This document shows positions 6,736 to 14,492 of a DNA stretch of 27,254 bases, piece by piece. Under the pieces are notes generated by a model. It was not told where the DNA came from, made no database searches, and saw nothing but the letters and a program-made list of their open reading frames with translations. The first letter of the stretch is position 1, and each line of letters opens with the position of its first letter. A program made the translations under genes and the position numbers. Source of the DNA: JAZGDL01 sp036477795 (GTDB lineage: Bacteria > Planctomycetota > Phycisphaerae > UBA1845); assembly GCA_036477795.1 (NCBI GenBank), contig JAZGDL010000548.1, positions 1-27,254 on the forward strand. The letters are read 5' to 3'.

Positions 6736-8196
6736 TCATGAACCTTCAGCCGGGGCGGGCACGAAGGTCTGACGGAAATCATGAATGTCCACGTCGCCGT
6801 CCCGGTCGGCATCGGCACAAGCGCACGCCGATTCGACTTCTCCGCCCGCGCCGGTGAAACAGCGCTGAAAGACCCCGAAGTCCACCAGATCCCGCGCGCT
6901 GCCAGCGGGGAAGGCATGGGTGCAGGCCTCGATGTAGAGAACAGCCTCATCTCCGATGGAAGCCGGCTTGGGGAAGGTCCACTCACCGGTCTGCAGTGTC
7001 GCAATGCCGCCGTCGAGCCAGTTGCCGCACAGAGGGTCAAACCACTTTGAAGAGTAAGTTCCCTCCAGGCCCATCAGACCGAGGCGGTCTCCGGAGTCTG
7101 CGTACACGATGTACGCGGTGCCCGGGGCGGCCAGCACGTAATCCGTGTCGCCGCGCGCCAGTTCATCCGAGGGCGACATCTCGTTGAAGCGCGTGGATTC
7201 CATGAAGCGCACCAGTCTCCCACATGCTCGCAGGTCTTCGAGGGGCGTCGTTGCGATATCCATACGGAAGATCATGGAGTAGGCGCCTGCCATGGCGATC
7301 GCCCAAATCTTCTTGCGGAGTTCCCGGCCGGTTCCGGCATTTTGAAACTCGGACAGATTGACGTTGACCCGCCCCTGGACGTTGTTCCAGGCTGCAACCG
7401 CCCCCGCGTGAAGCTCTTCGGCGGTGTCGACGTTGTACTGCATGGCGAACTGGTTGAAGTGGGCACTACCGTCGAAATCAAACGAAGTGCCATGCCACTG
7501 GTGAACGGCAACAGGATGCTGGCGATCATCCGCCAGCCGGATCCTTTCGGCGATCCGCTCAGCGCGGGCCCGCGACATCCCTTCAGCGTACTCCTCCTTG
7601 ACACACCAGATGAGCCGCTTGTGGTGCTTGAACCGGTCTACTATCGTGTCGATGAAGCGCTGCTCCGCGTCTCCCAAGTCGTCACCGGTGTTCCAGAGGG
7701 GATGATTCATGCAGGTGTCATCGTCATAGAAGAAGAAAAAAATGGTGATTCCGTTCGCCTCCATCGCCGCAAACCAGCTTTCCCACTGTTCCAGGATGTT
7801 CTCGTTGAGCGGGCTCGCCGGGTCGCTGTCGATGAACGGATTCTCCGTCGGGCCGCCGTCGCCGCCGTGGGAACGTACCGCCATCAGGTAGATGCAGTTC
7901 GCATCCGTCTTGGCCAGTTTTTGGATCAGCTCCATCTGATCGCCGTCGCGCGTGCCGTCCGGATTGCGTTGCCCTCTATAAAGGAACCCTTCCGGGTCGC
8001 CAGGCCCACTCATGTAGTGGGGGCCGCCGTCATGGTACTTGAACCACGCGGGGTAATCCGGATCGACGACAATCTGCCCCGGGATCGGCCCGGCTCCCAA
8101 CCCCGCGCTGGCGATCATCTCTTCGGCAGGCCCGTCTTGCCCATCAACAATCACAAAGATGAGCAACGCCCATGGTACTACGTTCTTCACTTGCAT
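6736..8196 (-). CDS. Secreted glycoside-hydrolase-like protein with dockerin-like tail
   Basis: An exported protein of 486 residues that probably acts on a polysaccharide. A signal-like N-terminus (about residues 1-20) leads into a segment reading DPDYPAWFKYHDGGPHYMSG and then GDPEGFLYRG, as in DUF4038/DUF5060-type TIM-barrel hydrolases. WCVKEEYAEG and NLSEFQNAG hold candidate catalytic Glu residues. YSSKWFDPLCGNW near residue 390 resembles the collagen-binding-like module that often follows DUF4038. The tail DADRDGDVDIHDF is a single dockerin-type calcium loop. The start codon has a GAGGTGGAAAGG ribosome site. The family assignment is from memory; the specific activity is not determinable. 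Confidence 0.65.
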   Translation of the reverse strand: MQVKNVVPWALLIFVIVDGQDGPAEEMIASAGLGAGPIPGQIVVDPDYPAWFKYHDGGPHYMSGPGDPEGFLYRGQRNPDGTRDGDQMELIQKLAKTDANCIYLMAVRSHGGDGGPTENPFIDSDPASPLNENILEQWESWFAAMEANGITIFFFFYDDDTCMNHPLWNTGDDLGDAEQRFIDTIVDRFKHHKRLIWCVKEEYAEGMSRARAERIAERIRLADDRQHPVAVHQWHGTSFDFDGSAHFNQFAMQYNVDTAEELHAGAVAAWNNVQGRVNVNLSEFQNAGTGRELRKKIWAIAMAGAYSMIFRMDIATTPLEDLRACGRLVRFMESTRFNEMSPSDELARGDTDYVLAAPGTAYIVYADSGDRLGLMGLEGTYSSKWFDPLCGNWLDGGIATLQTGEWTFPKPASIGDEAVLYIEACTHAFPAGSARDLVDFGVFQRCFTGAGGEVESACACADADRDGDVDIHDFRQTFVPAPAEGS

Positions 8197-8464
8197 CGCC
8201 TTTCCACCTCTGCACCGCGCCGAACAAACATGCTACACGAAGTTGATAAGCAACGCGACTCGCTGCCGGATCAACAGGCGACGTTGCGCCGTTTACTTTG
8301 TGGACATTCTCGCCGCGCCCGAGGTGACCGCACCGGCGCGCGGGGCCGCCCGGTGCATTGGCATCAGTGGCGGCACATCAACATTTCACGGTGTGTTCGC
8401 TCAACAGCTTCATCTCGACGCTCAAGGTCCGTGGGAATTGGCTCTTCACCCGTTCCGATCCCGG
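8197..8464. other. Intergenic region between two minus-strand genes
   Basis: No supportable gene. The far side (8310-8365) is GC-rich with inverted stretches but has no T-tract, so no clear terminator for the DUF2330 gene is visible. No confident promoter was seen for the glycosidase-like gene. Confidence 0.4.
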
Positions 8465-10156
8465 TCAGCTCTTTGGGTGGAAGCGATGCTGCCCGACGGC
8501 GAAGAGGGCCAGGCCGAGGAAGCTTAGCAGACTGGCTCCCAGGATGCCGTTGCCGCACAACGCGAGTAACACTTCGAGAAAGGCGGGCTCGTCGGTGGCT
8601 TGCGTGCCGACTATAGCCTGTTCGAACGTCTTTTGGTCGATGATCTGTGGGGCTCCACGGTCACTGACCGTAGCTGAGATCGCCACCGCCGACTGGTCGA
8701 TGGTCGGCGTCGGCCCAAACAACGGAGACTCGCCGAATCCTTTGATCACAACCTCCCCGTCGCGCCCGGTGCCCGGGCCCAAGGTGAGCGACCATCGCGT
8801 TTGCCCGTTTACGCAGTCGAGATCGAGAGTGGCCCGGCGCTCCAACGGCTGATCGGGCAGATCCGGGTTGAAAAGGAATTGAGGATCGACGGTCATCTCC
8901 TCGGGCGAGAGCGTGGTGTATAGCCGCGTCATGTAGGGATCGCCGTCAAACACCGCGATGGTCTCCTCAAGCGGCTCGATGACCGTTTCGGTAAGCTCGG
9001 TCACGATTCGTTCCTGGGCTGCGGAGACTACCTCCTCGCCAAGAATCCCCTTCAGCACGCCGAACTCGGCATAATTCGATTCGTCAACGTCCGGGGGAAG
9101 CGGCAGTTCCCGCCGAAGAATCTCCAGCACCTTGGTCTGCGTGAAGAACCCGTTGAAGAAGAGATCCAGGTAGAAAGATTCCGAGTCCGCTTGCCGCAAT
9201 CGATCAAGCTCCCCTCGGAACAAGGCCGGATCGGGCAACTGGCTCACCACGTCGAGATCCCTGCCCGCGTAGTCCGTCGCAAAGCCCCGCCCGCCCGCTT
9301 CGTCCATGGCCGCGGTGACCAGATTCTGATAGCTGGCGTAGGCGTTGAACGACCCTGAGTACCAGTTCAGCCGCGTTAGATTGGGCTCGACAGCCAGGTA
9401 GTTGTCCGGTGCCGCCCGCGACTCGCCCAGCAGCCAGACGATGATCCCCATGTCGGGCACGGCTGCCACCGCCGTCAGCCGGATGGGAATCATCGGCCGA
9501 TCGCTCTTGTAACGTACCATCAACGGCTGAATGTCACCAACACCCTGATCCTTGCGCAGCTTGAGGGCCACGAAGTTCATCTTCGCTTCGACATACAGGG
9601 CGATCAGGTCCGGGCCGTTGCCGACCACGTCATAGTTGTTTTCTGCCAGCCAGGTGGTCATGGCTTCCGCGTCATCACTGGTCACCACCTGCACGTCGAA
9701 AGGCCCAACCGCCAACTCCTGGAGAATCTCGACACCGCTGTCCTCTTCAAACGCACCGCCGAGGAGCGTCGGCGCAGAAACTGGGCCGAAGTCACGGAAG
9801 CCGAAACACTCCTCACCGTTGACGTCCAGATTGAACTGCGGCCGCGTGGCCAGCTCCAACGGTTGGAACACCACATCGCTACCGACCGACAGCTCCGGAT
9901 CTCCCGGCACCGGCAGCACCCACGAGAAGTCTTCCGCTTCCCCGGCGTACTGAATCAGAACCACCGCCGTGACCGTGTCGCCGTCGCGGCGAAAGATAAT
10001 CTGTTCCCCCGCCTGATCGATCGGGACCTGCCGGCAGAAGAACCCCCCGCAGGCCCACACCGGGTTCACACTCCCAGCCAGCCACACCGCGCCGGCCACC
10101 AAGACCGCCATCGCAACCGCCGCGTAACGTCCTACACTATTGACCTTGTGATTCAT
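8465..10156 (-). CDS. DUF2330 envelope protein
   Basis: A 563-residue exported protein of the DUF2330 family, function unknown. After a signal peptide (about residues 1-35) the mature part opens with the family hallmark CGGFFC (Cys36 and Cys41), then QAGEQIIF and the repeated-looking core AEDFSWVLPVPGDPELSVGSD. A C-terminal hydrophobic helix (about residues 535-557) ends in basic residues, as expected for membrane anchoring with most of the protein outside. The ATG at 10156 is chosen because GGAGGTG sits 6 nt upstream and the signal peptide starts there; a longer frame to 10225 adds 23 unlikely residues. It is divergent from the selenoprotein gene, with a 199-bp gap. Confidence 0.8.
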   Translation of the reverse strand: MNHKVNSVGRYAAVAMAVLVAGAVWLAGSVNPVWACGGFFCRQVPIDQAGEQIIFRRDGDTVTAVVLIQYAGEAEDFSWVLPVPGDPELSVGSDVVFQPLELATRPQFNLDVNGEECFGFRDFGPVSAPTLLGGAFEEDSGVEILQELAVGPFDVQVVTSDDAEAMTTWLAENNYDVVGNGPDLIALYVEAKMNFVALKLRKDQGVGDIQPLMVRYKSDRPMIPIRLTAVAAVPDMGIIVWLLGESRAAPDNYLAVEPNLTRLNWYSGSFNAYASYQNLVTAAMDEAGGRGFATDYAGRDLDVVSQLPDPALFRGELDRLRQADSESFYLDLFFNGFFTQTKVLEILRRELPLPPDVDESNYAEFGVLKGILGEEVVSAAQERIVTELTETVIEPLEETIAVFDGDPYMTRLYTTLSPEEMTVDPQFLFNPDLPDQPLERRATLDLDCVNGQTRWSLTLGPGTGRDGEVVIKGFGESPLFGPTPTIDQSAVAISATVSDRGAPQIIDQKTFEQAIVGTQATDEPAFLEVLLALCGNGILGASLLSFLGLALFAVGQHRFHPKS

Positions 10157-10292
10157 GATTGACACCTCCAGATTCGAATGAATCGCCGCCCGTTCCGGCT
10201 CGGCTGTCGGCCTGTTCCTAATCATGCCCTAATCGGTGTGTCCCGTCGAGAGCGCAACCCAGCCGGCGTTGCCTTCAATGGCCACCCAGAGC

Positions 10293-10322
10293 TTGCCATC
10301 AACCGTGGATAGTAAGTATTAT
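10293..10322 (+). promoter_or_regulatory. Sigma70-like promoter of the deiodinase-like gene
   Basis: TTGCCA (10293-10298) and TATTAT (10317-10322) are 18 nt apart. Each matches five of six consensus bases. The predicted start near 10329 leaves a short leader with AGGGAGA (10344-10350) before ATG 10356. The gene thus has its own promoter. Confidence 0.55.
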
Positions 10323-10355
10323 CCTGGCGAGCCTCAGAAGAATAGGGAGAAGATC

Positions 10356-11330
10356 ATGCGGTATGGTTCTCTGATGATGCTGTTGACAGGCTTTGCTTTC
10401 TGCGTCGGCTGCCAAGCACCGTTTCGCTCAAGAAGCCCGTCAGATGCCCCTACGGGCCCAGCGCTCGAACCTTGGGCGCCGAAAGCCGGCCAGGCGGCTC
10501 CGTTGTTCAAGCTTAAGACGCTGGACCGAAAGAGAGAAGTCGATCTGGCCCATTTTGCAGGGGATCGCCCGGTACTACTGATGTTCGGGAGCTACACGTG
10601 ACCGCCATTTCTGCGCCAGGTTGGCGTAATGGAGCAGCTTTACCAGGACTACAAGGCGGTGGCCGCAATCTACATCGTGTACATCAGCGAGGCCCACGCC
10701 CTGGACGACAAGTATCCCGTGGGCTACGCCGAGAAGCTGGGCATCAGAGAGCACATTACGTTCGGCGACCGGTGCAGTGTGGCCAGCAGGCTGGTCACCG
10801 AAAAGAAACTCACCATCCCCTGCCTGGTGGACAACATGGATAACGCAGCGGCCAAAGCCTACCAAGCCTCGCCCGATCGCATCTACCTGATTGGCAAGGA
10901 TGGCAACCTCGCTGTGGCCGGCCATCGTGGCCCGTGGGGTTTCCAACCAGCCTTGGACGCCGCCGGCGGGTGGCTGGCCCAATACAAGGAAACCGGCGTG
11001 GAGCCGCCGCCGGTCCACTTGAAGGATGATATGGCGGAGTATCGCCAAGTCGCCCGCAAAATGAACCGGGCCTACGAAAGCGGAGACTACACTAAGGCCT
11101 TGGCATTCGCCCAGGAAACGCACAAGCTCCGGCCCAAGAACGTGGGCGCCGTCTACAACATCGCTTGCTTCCACTGCCTGGTCGGCCACAAGGACAAGGC
11201 ATACACCTGGCTCGAAAAGGCCATCGATGCCGGCTACGACGACGCTGAGCACCTGGTAAACGATGACGACTTCAAAGCCATCCGTGGCGAAGAGCGCTTT
11301 GAGAAGTTAGTAGAACGCGTTCGAGGATAG
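10356..11330 (+). CDS. Deiodinase-like selenoprotein lipoprotein with TPR tail (in-frame UGA = Sec82)
   Basis: One 324-residue protein if the TGA at 10599-10601 is read as selenocysteine. Reductive dehalogenase or thioredoxin-fold redox chemistry is expected from the iodothyronine deiodinase family; the bacterial substrate is unknown. The N-terminus is lipoprotein-like (hydrophobic stretch ending FCVGC, Cys19). The active site reads LLMFGSYT-U82-PPFLRQVG, aligned with the animal NFGSCT-U-P(P/S)F. Next come VYISEAHALDD (E112, H114; compare YIEEAHASDG), VDNMDNAAAKAY, and PDRIYLIGKDG...GPWGFQP, all deiodinase landmarks. Residues from about 225 form a TPR-like helical tail. Frame and conservation continue unbroken across the TGA. 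A stem-loop follows it directly. Alternatives are a sequencing error in a Cys codon or a true nonsense mutation. Usual tools would call two pieces (10356-10601 and 10629-11330). Confidence 0.85.
10599..10632 (+). promoter_or_regulatory. Putative bacterial SECIS element with Sec-coding UGA
   Basis: The UGA is at 10599-10601. An outer 4-bp stem pairs CCAT (10605-10608) with ATGG (10629-10632). A 3-nt bulge follows on the 5' side, then a 7-bp stem pairs TGCGCCA (10612-10618) with TGGCGTA (10622-10628), including one G-U pair. The apical loop is GGU (10619-10621). There are 17 nt between the UGA and the loop, and the loop opens with G. Both agree with the bacterial SECIS pattern recognised by SelB, as known from formate dehydrogenase genes. 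Confidence 0.75.
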
Positions 11331-11471
11331 AGGGATATTGTAAGGCGCCAAGGCCGGGGGTCGGCCTCAGCCGGGCCTGCGGTATTCACCTTTCAGAATG
11401 TGGCGCGATCTCGTGTTCTGTCGAAGTAGAAGCCCGGCTAAATCCGGCTCCCGCGGGGGGTGCGCTCGTTA

Positions 11472-12005
11472 CTACCGGCCGGCGCCCGCGAAAGACCGGC
11501 TCAGTTCCGCAATCCTCGCCAGGTGGTAATCGTCATGCTCAGCCACAAAGAAGCACATGTCCACCAATCGCATCGGGACCTTCAGTCGAGGATGAAGTGC
11601 CGTCCGTCCAAAGGCCTCGGCACTCAAGGCCTCCAAGCGACCCACAAATGCCTTCCGCTGGGAGGAGAACGAATCGATCACCTGCTCAACAGAGGTTTCG
11701 TTGTGCTTGGCGGAGTGGGTCTTCTGATTGGTCAGGTCCGCGGCACGCAAGAACTCTTCGCCATCGAGGAAATCATCAAGGCGTCCGGTCCACAGCGGTT
11801 CGAGGTCTCCCAGATGCCCGACGTTCTCTTGGATCGACCAGGTATTCCCGTCCCTTCGTGCCAGGACCTCCGGACCAAGCCCCTGAACCTTGGCCTCAAC
11901 GCGCAGCGGCGTGTCACAAAGACGCTCAAGGATGTACCGGTAACAGCCGACCGGAAAATCGAAGTTGAAGGTCCGTTCAAACCACGGCACTCGATCGTTC
12001 GTCAC
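11472..12005 (-). CDS. DinB-like metal-binding four-helix protein
   Basis: A 177-residue cytoplasmic protein of the DinB/YfiT superfamily, often thiol-dependent transferases or hydrolases with a divalent metal; the exact reaction is unknown. VPWFERTFNFDFPVGCY opens the family's first helix. WSIQENVGHLGDLEPLW (about residues 76-92) gives the first His ligand, and EHDDYHLARI near the C-terminus gives the other two. The GTG at 12005 is preferred because AGGTG lies 5 nt upstream and homologues begin there as I remember them. An in-frame start at 12050 would add 15 residues. Flanking DNA on both sides is repeat-rich and non-coding. The 141 bp after the upstream selenoprotein gene show only GC-rich inverted stretches. 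Confidence 0.75.
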   Translation of the reverse strand: MTNDRVPWFERTFNFDFPVGCYRYILERLCDTPLRVEAKVQGLGPEVLARRDGNTWSIQENVGHLGDLEPLWTGRLDDFLDGEEFLRAADLTNQKTHSAKHNETSVEQVIDSFSSQRKAFVGRLEALSAEAFGRTALHPRLKVPMRLVDMCFFVAEHDDYHLARIAELSRSFAGAGR

Positions 12006-12113
12006 AATAACACCTATTCCAACTTTGTTTCCGCCGCTCGCGTCCGGCAACCAGGTCTACAGGACAAGGTCACGCTGGACCCTTATTAGAATCCCTTCTC
12101 GATCCACCCTAAA

Positions 12114-12164
12114 GTGGGACCGGCTTTCCAGCCGGTCAATGACAGGTTGGAAGACCTGTCCCAC
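12114..12164. repeat. Inverted repeat of the GTGGGACCGG family
   Basis: Two 25-bp arms (12114-12138 and 12140-12164) are imperfect complements separated by one base. The left arm shares its first bases with the repeats at 2048 and 2070. It would form a long hairpin in RNA from either strand. Confidence 0.8.
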
Positions 12165-12182
12165 AGGAAGGGATTCCAAGCG

Positions 12183-12272
12183 GCGGATGGGTGCGAGAAG
12201 GGATTCTCGCACCAGCGGTTTTGAAGGGATTCTCGCACCGGCGGTTTTGAAGGGATTCTCGCACCGGCGGTA
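12183..12272. repeat. Tandem array of a 26-bp palindromic repeat
   Basis: Three units start at 12197, 12223 and 12249 with an exact 26-bp period (core GAAGGGATTCTCGCACC). The first is complete with a GTGCGAGAA stem and is identical over 37 bases to 4101-4137. Confidence 0.85.
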
Positions 12273-12420
12273 TCCTCATGTCACCTCGCATCAGAGGCAA
12301 ACCCCGTGCCGAACAGTATTGAGTGCGTCCCCGTTTCTTCGCTCCCCGTTTCTTCGCCAAGAGGTGGCATCCTACGCGTAGCCGCGGCGTTTCGTCCCAC
12401 CCCTCGAGGTCACAAACCTT

Positions 12421-12475
12421 GTAGGGTCCGCCGTGCGGACCATTTAACTGTAGGGACCGCCGGGCCGACCATTTC
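12421..12475. repeat. Two GTAGGGTCCGCC palindromic units
   Basis: GTAGGGTCCGCCGTGCGGACC-type units occur at 12421 and about 12450, each followed by ATTT. The first matches the units at 3899 and 3947. Confidence 0.7.
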
Positions 12476-12758
12476 ACCCTCCTCCGGCTGAGGCTTGCTC
12501 TACGCCCTCTTCCGTCTTCTCGGCACAGGAACGCTGTGGCGAGAATCCTTTCTCGGCATCCGCGGGAGGACCGAGAAGGGATTCTCGGTCCAGCGATGAT
12601 TCTCGGTCCAGCGATGATTCTCGGTCCAGCGATGATTCTCGGTCCGGCGATTCTCCCGCAGAGGCGGTGTCCATGGTTAGCGGGAGGAGCACGTGGAAGA
12701 TGGCCCCGCCCGCCGGATGGTTCTCGGCCCAGATGCGGCCCTGGTGGGCCTCGACGAT
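12474..12758 (-). pseudogene. Detached C-terminus of the hybrid histidine kinase
   Basis: This continues the histidine kinase frame directly after its TAA at 12761-12759. The first codons read IVEAHQGRIWAENHPAGG and then AIFHVLLPL, the canonical last strands and helix of a HATPase domain. The TAA replaces the residue that is normally Lys in SICRKIVE. After the domain, the tail becomes a DRESSL-type repeat because the DNA is the 18-bp array at 12580-12655. It ends at a stop at 12474. It would be translated only by readthrough or after a reverting change. Confidence 0.75.
12573..12655. repeat. Tandem array of an 18-bp repeat
   Basis: Four units starting with GATTCTCGGTCC begin at 12580, 12598, 12616 and 12634 with an exact 18-bp period. 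The first pairs with an upstream ACCGAGAA to form the same GAAGGGATTC-centred palindrome as the 26-bp array. There are no unique spacers, so it is not CRISPR. Confidence 0.85.
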
Positions 12759-14216
12759 TTACCGGCAGATGGACAGCCCCAGTCCCGTGCCGCCCGCCCC
12801 CGACTTGGTCTTGCTCGATTGAACAAACTTGCCGAAGATCGTCTCCAGTTCCTCCTCGGGGATGCCCACGCCGTGGTCACGTATGGATATCTCAACGCCT
12901 TCATCGTGGGTATTGACGTTCATCCGGATGGTTCCGCCCTCCGGCGAAAACTTCGCCGCGTTGCTCAGCAGGTTGCGAACCACCTGCATCATTCTGTTCT
13001 GGTCCAGCGTCAGCCGCACTTCGTTCGCCGGTTCGCTGTAGTCGATGGTGATGTTTCGCCGGGCCAGCAAGGAGCGGAACTCGTTCTCCACCGACCGCAG
13101 AACGGTGCGGAGGTCGGCCGGCTTGAACTCGAATCGCATCTTGCCCGCTTCTATCTTGGCCAGGTCCAGCAGGTCGGAAAGCAGAGCCATCAGGCGCTTG
13201 GCGCTGATATCGATTTTTTGGAAGTAGTTGAGCAACTTCTGCGAGTCGGCGGTCAGCGCTTTGTCAACCCCGAAGCGTGCGAAGCTGAGAATGCCGTGTA
13301 GCGGGGTGCGGATCTCATGACTCATGTTGGCCAGGAACTCGCTCTTGGCCTGGTTGGCCGCCTCGGCCGCTTCTTTGGCGCGCAGCAACGCCTCCTCCGC
13401 CTGCTTGCGCTCGGTGATGTCGCGCACGATTCCAGTGAAGATCCGGCGTTCCGCCAGACGCACCTCGCTGACCGCTAGATGCATCGGGAAGATGGTGCCG
13501 TCCATGCGTCGCCCTTCGGCCTCCCGCCCGGAACCGATGATCTTCGCCTCGCCGGTGCGCAGGTAGCGAGCGATGTATTCGTCGTGGCGCTCCTTGTCGG
13601 GCGATGGAATAAGCACGTTGACGTTCTTGCCGATCACCTCGTCCGCCGTATACCCGAAGATCTGTTCCGCGGCCTTGTTAAACGACTCGATGATCCCCCG
13701 CTCATCGATGGTTATGATCCCGTCGGCGGCGGTCTCGACGATAGCACGGCCCCGGGCTTCGCTCTCCCGCAAAGACGCGATCCGCTGGGCAACTTGGGCC
13801 TCCAAGTTGCTAGCATAGCAATGAAGGTGTTCCCGGTAGGCGCGGTGTACGTGGCCGATCAACTCTGCGGGGTCGCTCAGTTTCTCCACATAGGCGAAAG
13901 CCCCCAGATTAACCGCCACTTTGGCGGAATCGAATGAGCCGTTCCCGGTGTGGATGATGACCCGGATATGGTCGCTTATCGCCCGTATCTCCTGCAACAA
14001 TTCGACACCGGGCAGGTCCGGCAGGCTGAGATCGACGATGGCCACGCCGAAGCGTCCATTCTCGACATACTTGAGAGCCTCGGCCGCAGTGCCGCAGCCG
14101 ATCACCTCAAAGCCCTCGGCCTCCATGATTTCGGTTATGGTGCGGCGTTGCGAGGCGTCGTCCTCGACAACGATCAACAATCGTGAGACGTGCTGCTGCT
14201 TTGTGGATTCTACCAT
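12759..14216 (-). CDS. Receiver-PAS-histidine kinase, truncated by TAA in its ATPase domain
   Basis: A cytoplasmic hybrid sensor kinase of 485 residues as it stands. Domains in order: receiver (about residues 12-125; phospho-acceptor D62 in IVDLSLPD, TG of IIHTGNG, Lys of YVEK); coiled linker; PAS (about 150-275, ending in DITERKQAEEA); HisKA with H300 in MSHEIRTPL; HATPase with N-box NRMMQVVRNLLSNAAKF, G1 DHGVGIP and G2 GTGLGLSICR. It stops right after G2, while the next codons in frame still encode the domain's missing end. Full length would be about 580 residues. GGGAGG lies 12 nt before the ATG. It lies just downstream of another damaged kinase/receiver pair, probably once one signalling operon. 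Kinase activity is doubtful. Confidence 0.85.
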   Translation of the reverse strand: MVESTKQQHVSRLLIVVEDDASQRRTITEIMEAEGFEVIGCGTAAEALKYVENGRFGVAIVDLSLPDLPGVELLQEIRAISDHIRVIIHTGNGSFDSAKVAVNLGAFAYVEKLSDPAELIGHVHRAYREHLHCYASNLEAQVAQRIASLRESEARGRAIVETAADGIITIDERGIIESFNKAAEQIFGYTADEVIGKNVNVLIPSPDKERHDEYIARYLRTGEAKIIGSGREAEGRRMDGTIFPMHLAVSEVRLAERRIFTGIVRDITERKQAEEALLRAKEAAEAANQAKSEFLANMSHEIRTPLHGILSFARFGVDKALTADSQKLLNYFQKIDISAKRLMALLSDLLDLAKIEAGKMRFEFKPADLRTVLRSVENEFRSLLARRNITIDYSEPANEVRLTLDQNRMMQVVRNLLSNAAKFSPEGGTIRMNVNTHDEGVEISIRDHGVGIPEEELETIFGKFVQSSKTKSGAGGTGLGLSICR

Positions 14217-14255
14217 GGAAACTGTCGCCTCCCGCGACGCAGGCGACCGCCTCGC

Positions 14256-14492
14256 TCAGGACCCGTCCGGCGGGGGTTTGAGAATCTCGTCTGAGACCCG
14301 CTGGCCGGTGATCCGTTCGAGAAGGCCCAGCACGTAGTCCAAATCCAGCGGCTTTTTAAGTACCGTGTACGCTGTCCGCCGGACAGCCTCTTTGGCGATC
14401 TCTTCGAACTCCTCTTCGTTCCCGGTCAGCATGATAGCCGTGGCCGTGGGGGTCAGCTTCTTGATCGCCAGATATAGTTCCAGACCGTTCAT
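14256..14492 (-). pseudogene. C-terminal half of a response-regulator receiver domain
   Basis: 78 codons from an ATG that overlaps the upstream kinase stop. They read MNGLELYLAIKKLTP, then AIMLTG (switch Thr) and VLKKPLDLDYVLGLL (conserved Lys-Pro), the second half of a receiver. In the same frame just upstream of the ATG, RFIDAKLPT (about 14493-14519) supplies the probable phospho-Asp. Before that the receiver similarity ends and the DNA belongs to the kinase frame. The first ~50 residues (strands 1-2) are missing, so a working receiver is unlikely. This is one side of an apparent deletion junction. Confidence 0.7.

Larger units (their letters stand above)
12006..12473. other. Repeat-filled intergenic region
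   Basis: No gene is supported; the open frames here are made of repeat units. In order it holds the 12114-12164 inverted repeat, the 26-bp tandem array at 12183-12272, a short CCCGTTTCTTCGC direct repeat near 12330-12358, and two GGTCCGCC-type palindromes (12421-12475). Confidence 0.7.

Noticed and set aside
7342..8616. 424-residue plus-strand frame over the glycosidase-like gene
   Set aside because: It is Val/Arg-rich with no motifs, and it spans the start region of a clear secreted protein on the other strand.
10629..11330. Separate gene starting at ATG 10629
   Set aside because: It would lack the signal sequence, the first strand and the active-site segment of the deiodinase-like fold. 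The preceding frame supplies all of these, and the ATG lies within the 3' arm of the SECIS-like stem. No ribosome site precedes it.
12573..12655. Tandem repeats as a CRISPR array
   Set aside because: Units of 18 bp abut with no unique spacers, and no cas genes are present. The same holds for the 26-bp array at 12183-12272.
12759..12761. TAA in the kinase as a recoded amino acid
   Set aside because: No bacterial system is known to me that inserts an amino acid at TAA in a standard-code genome, and many other genes here end in TAA, TAG or TGA normally. Mutation or sequencing error is simpler.
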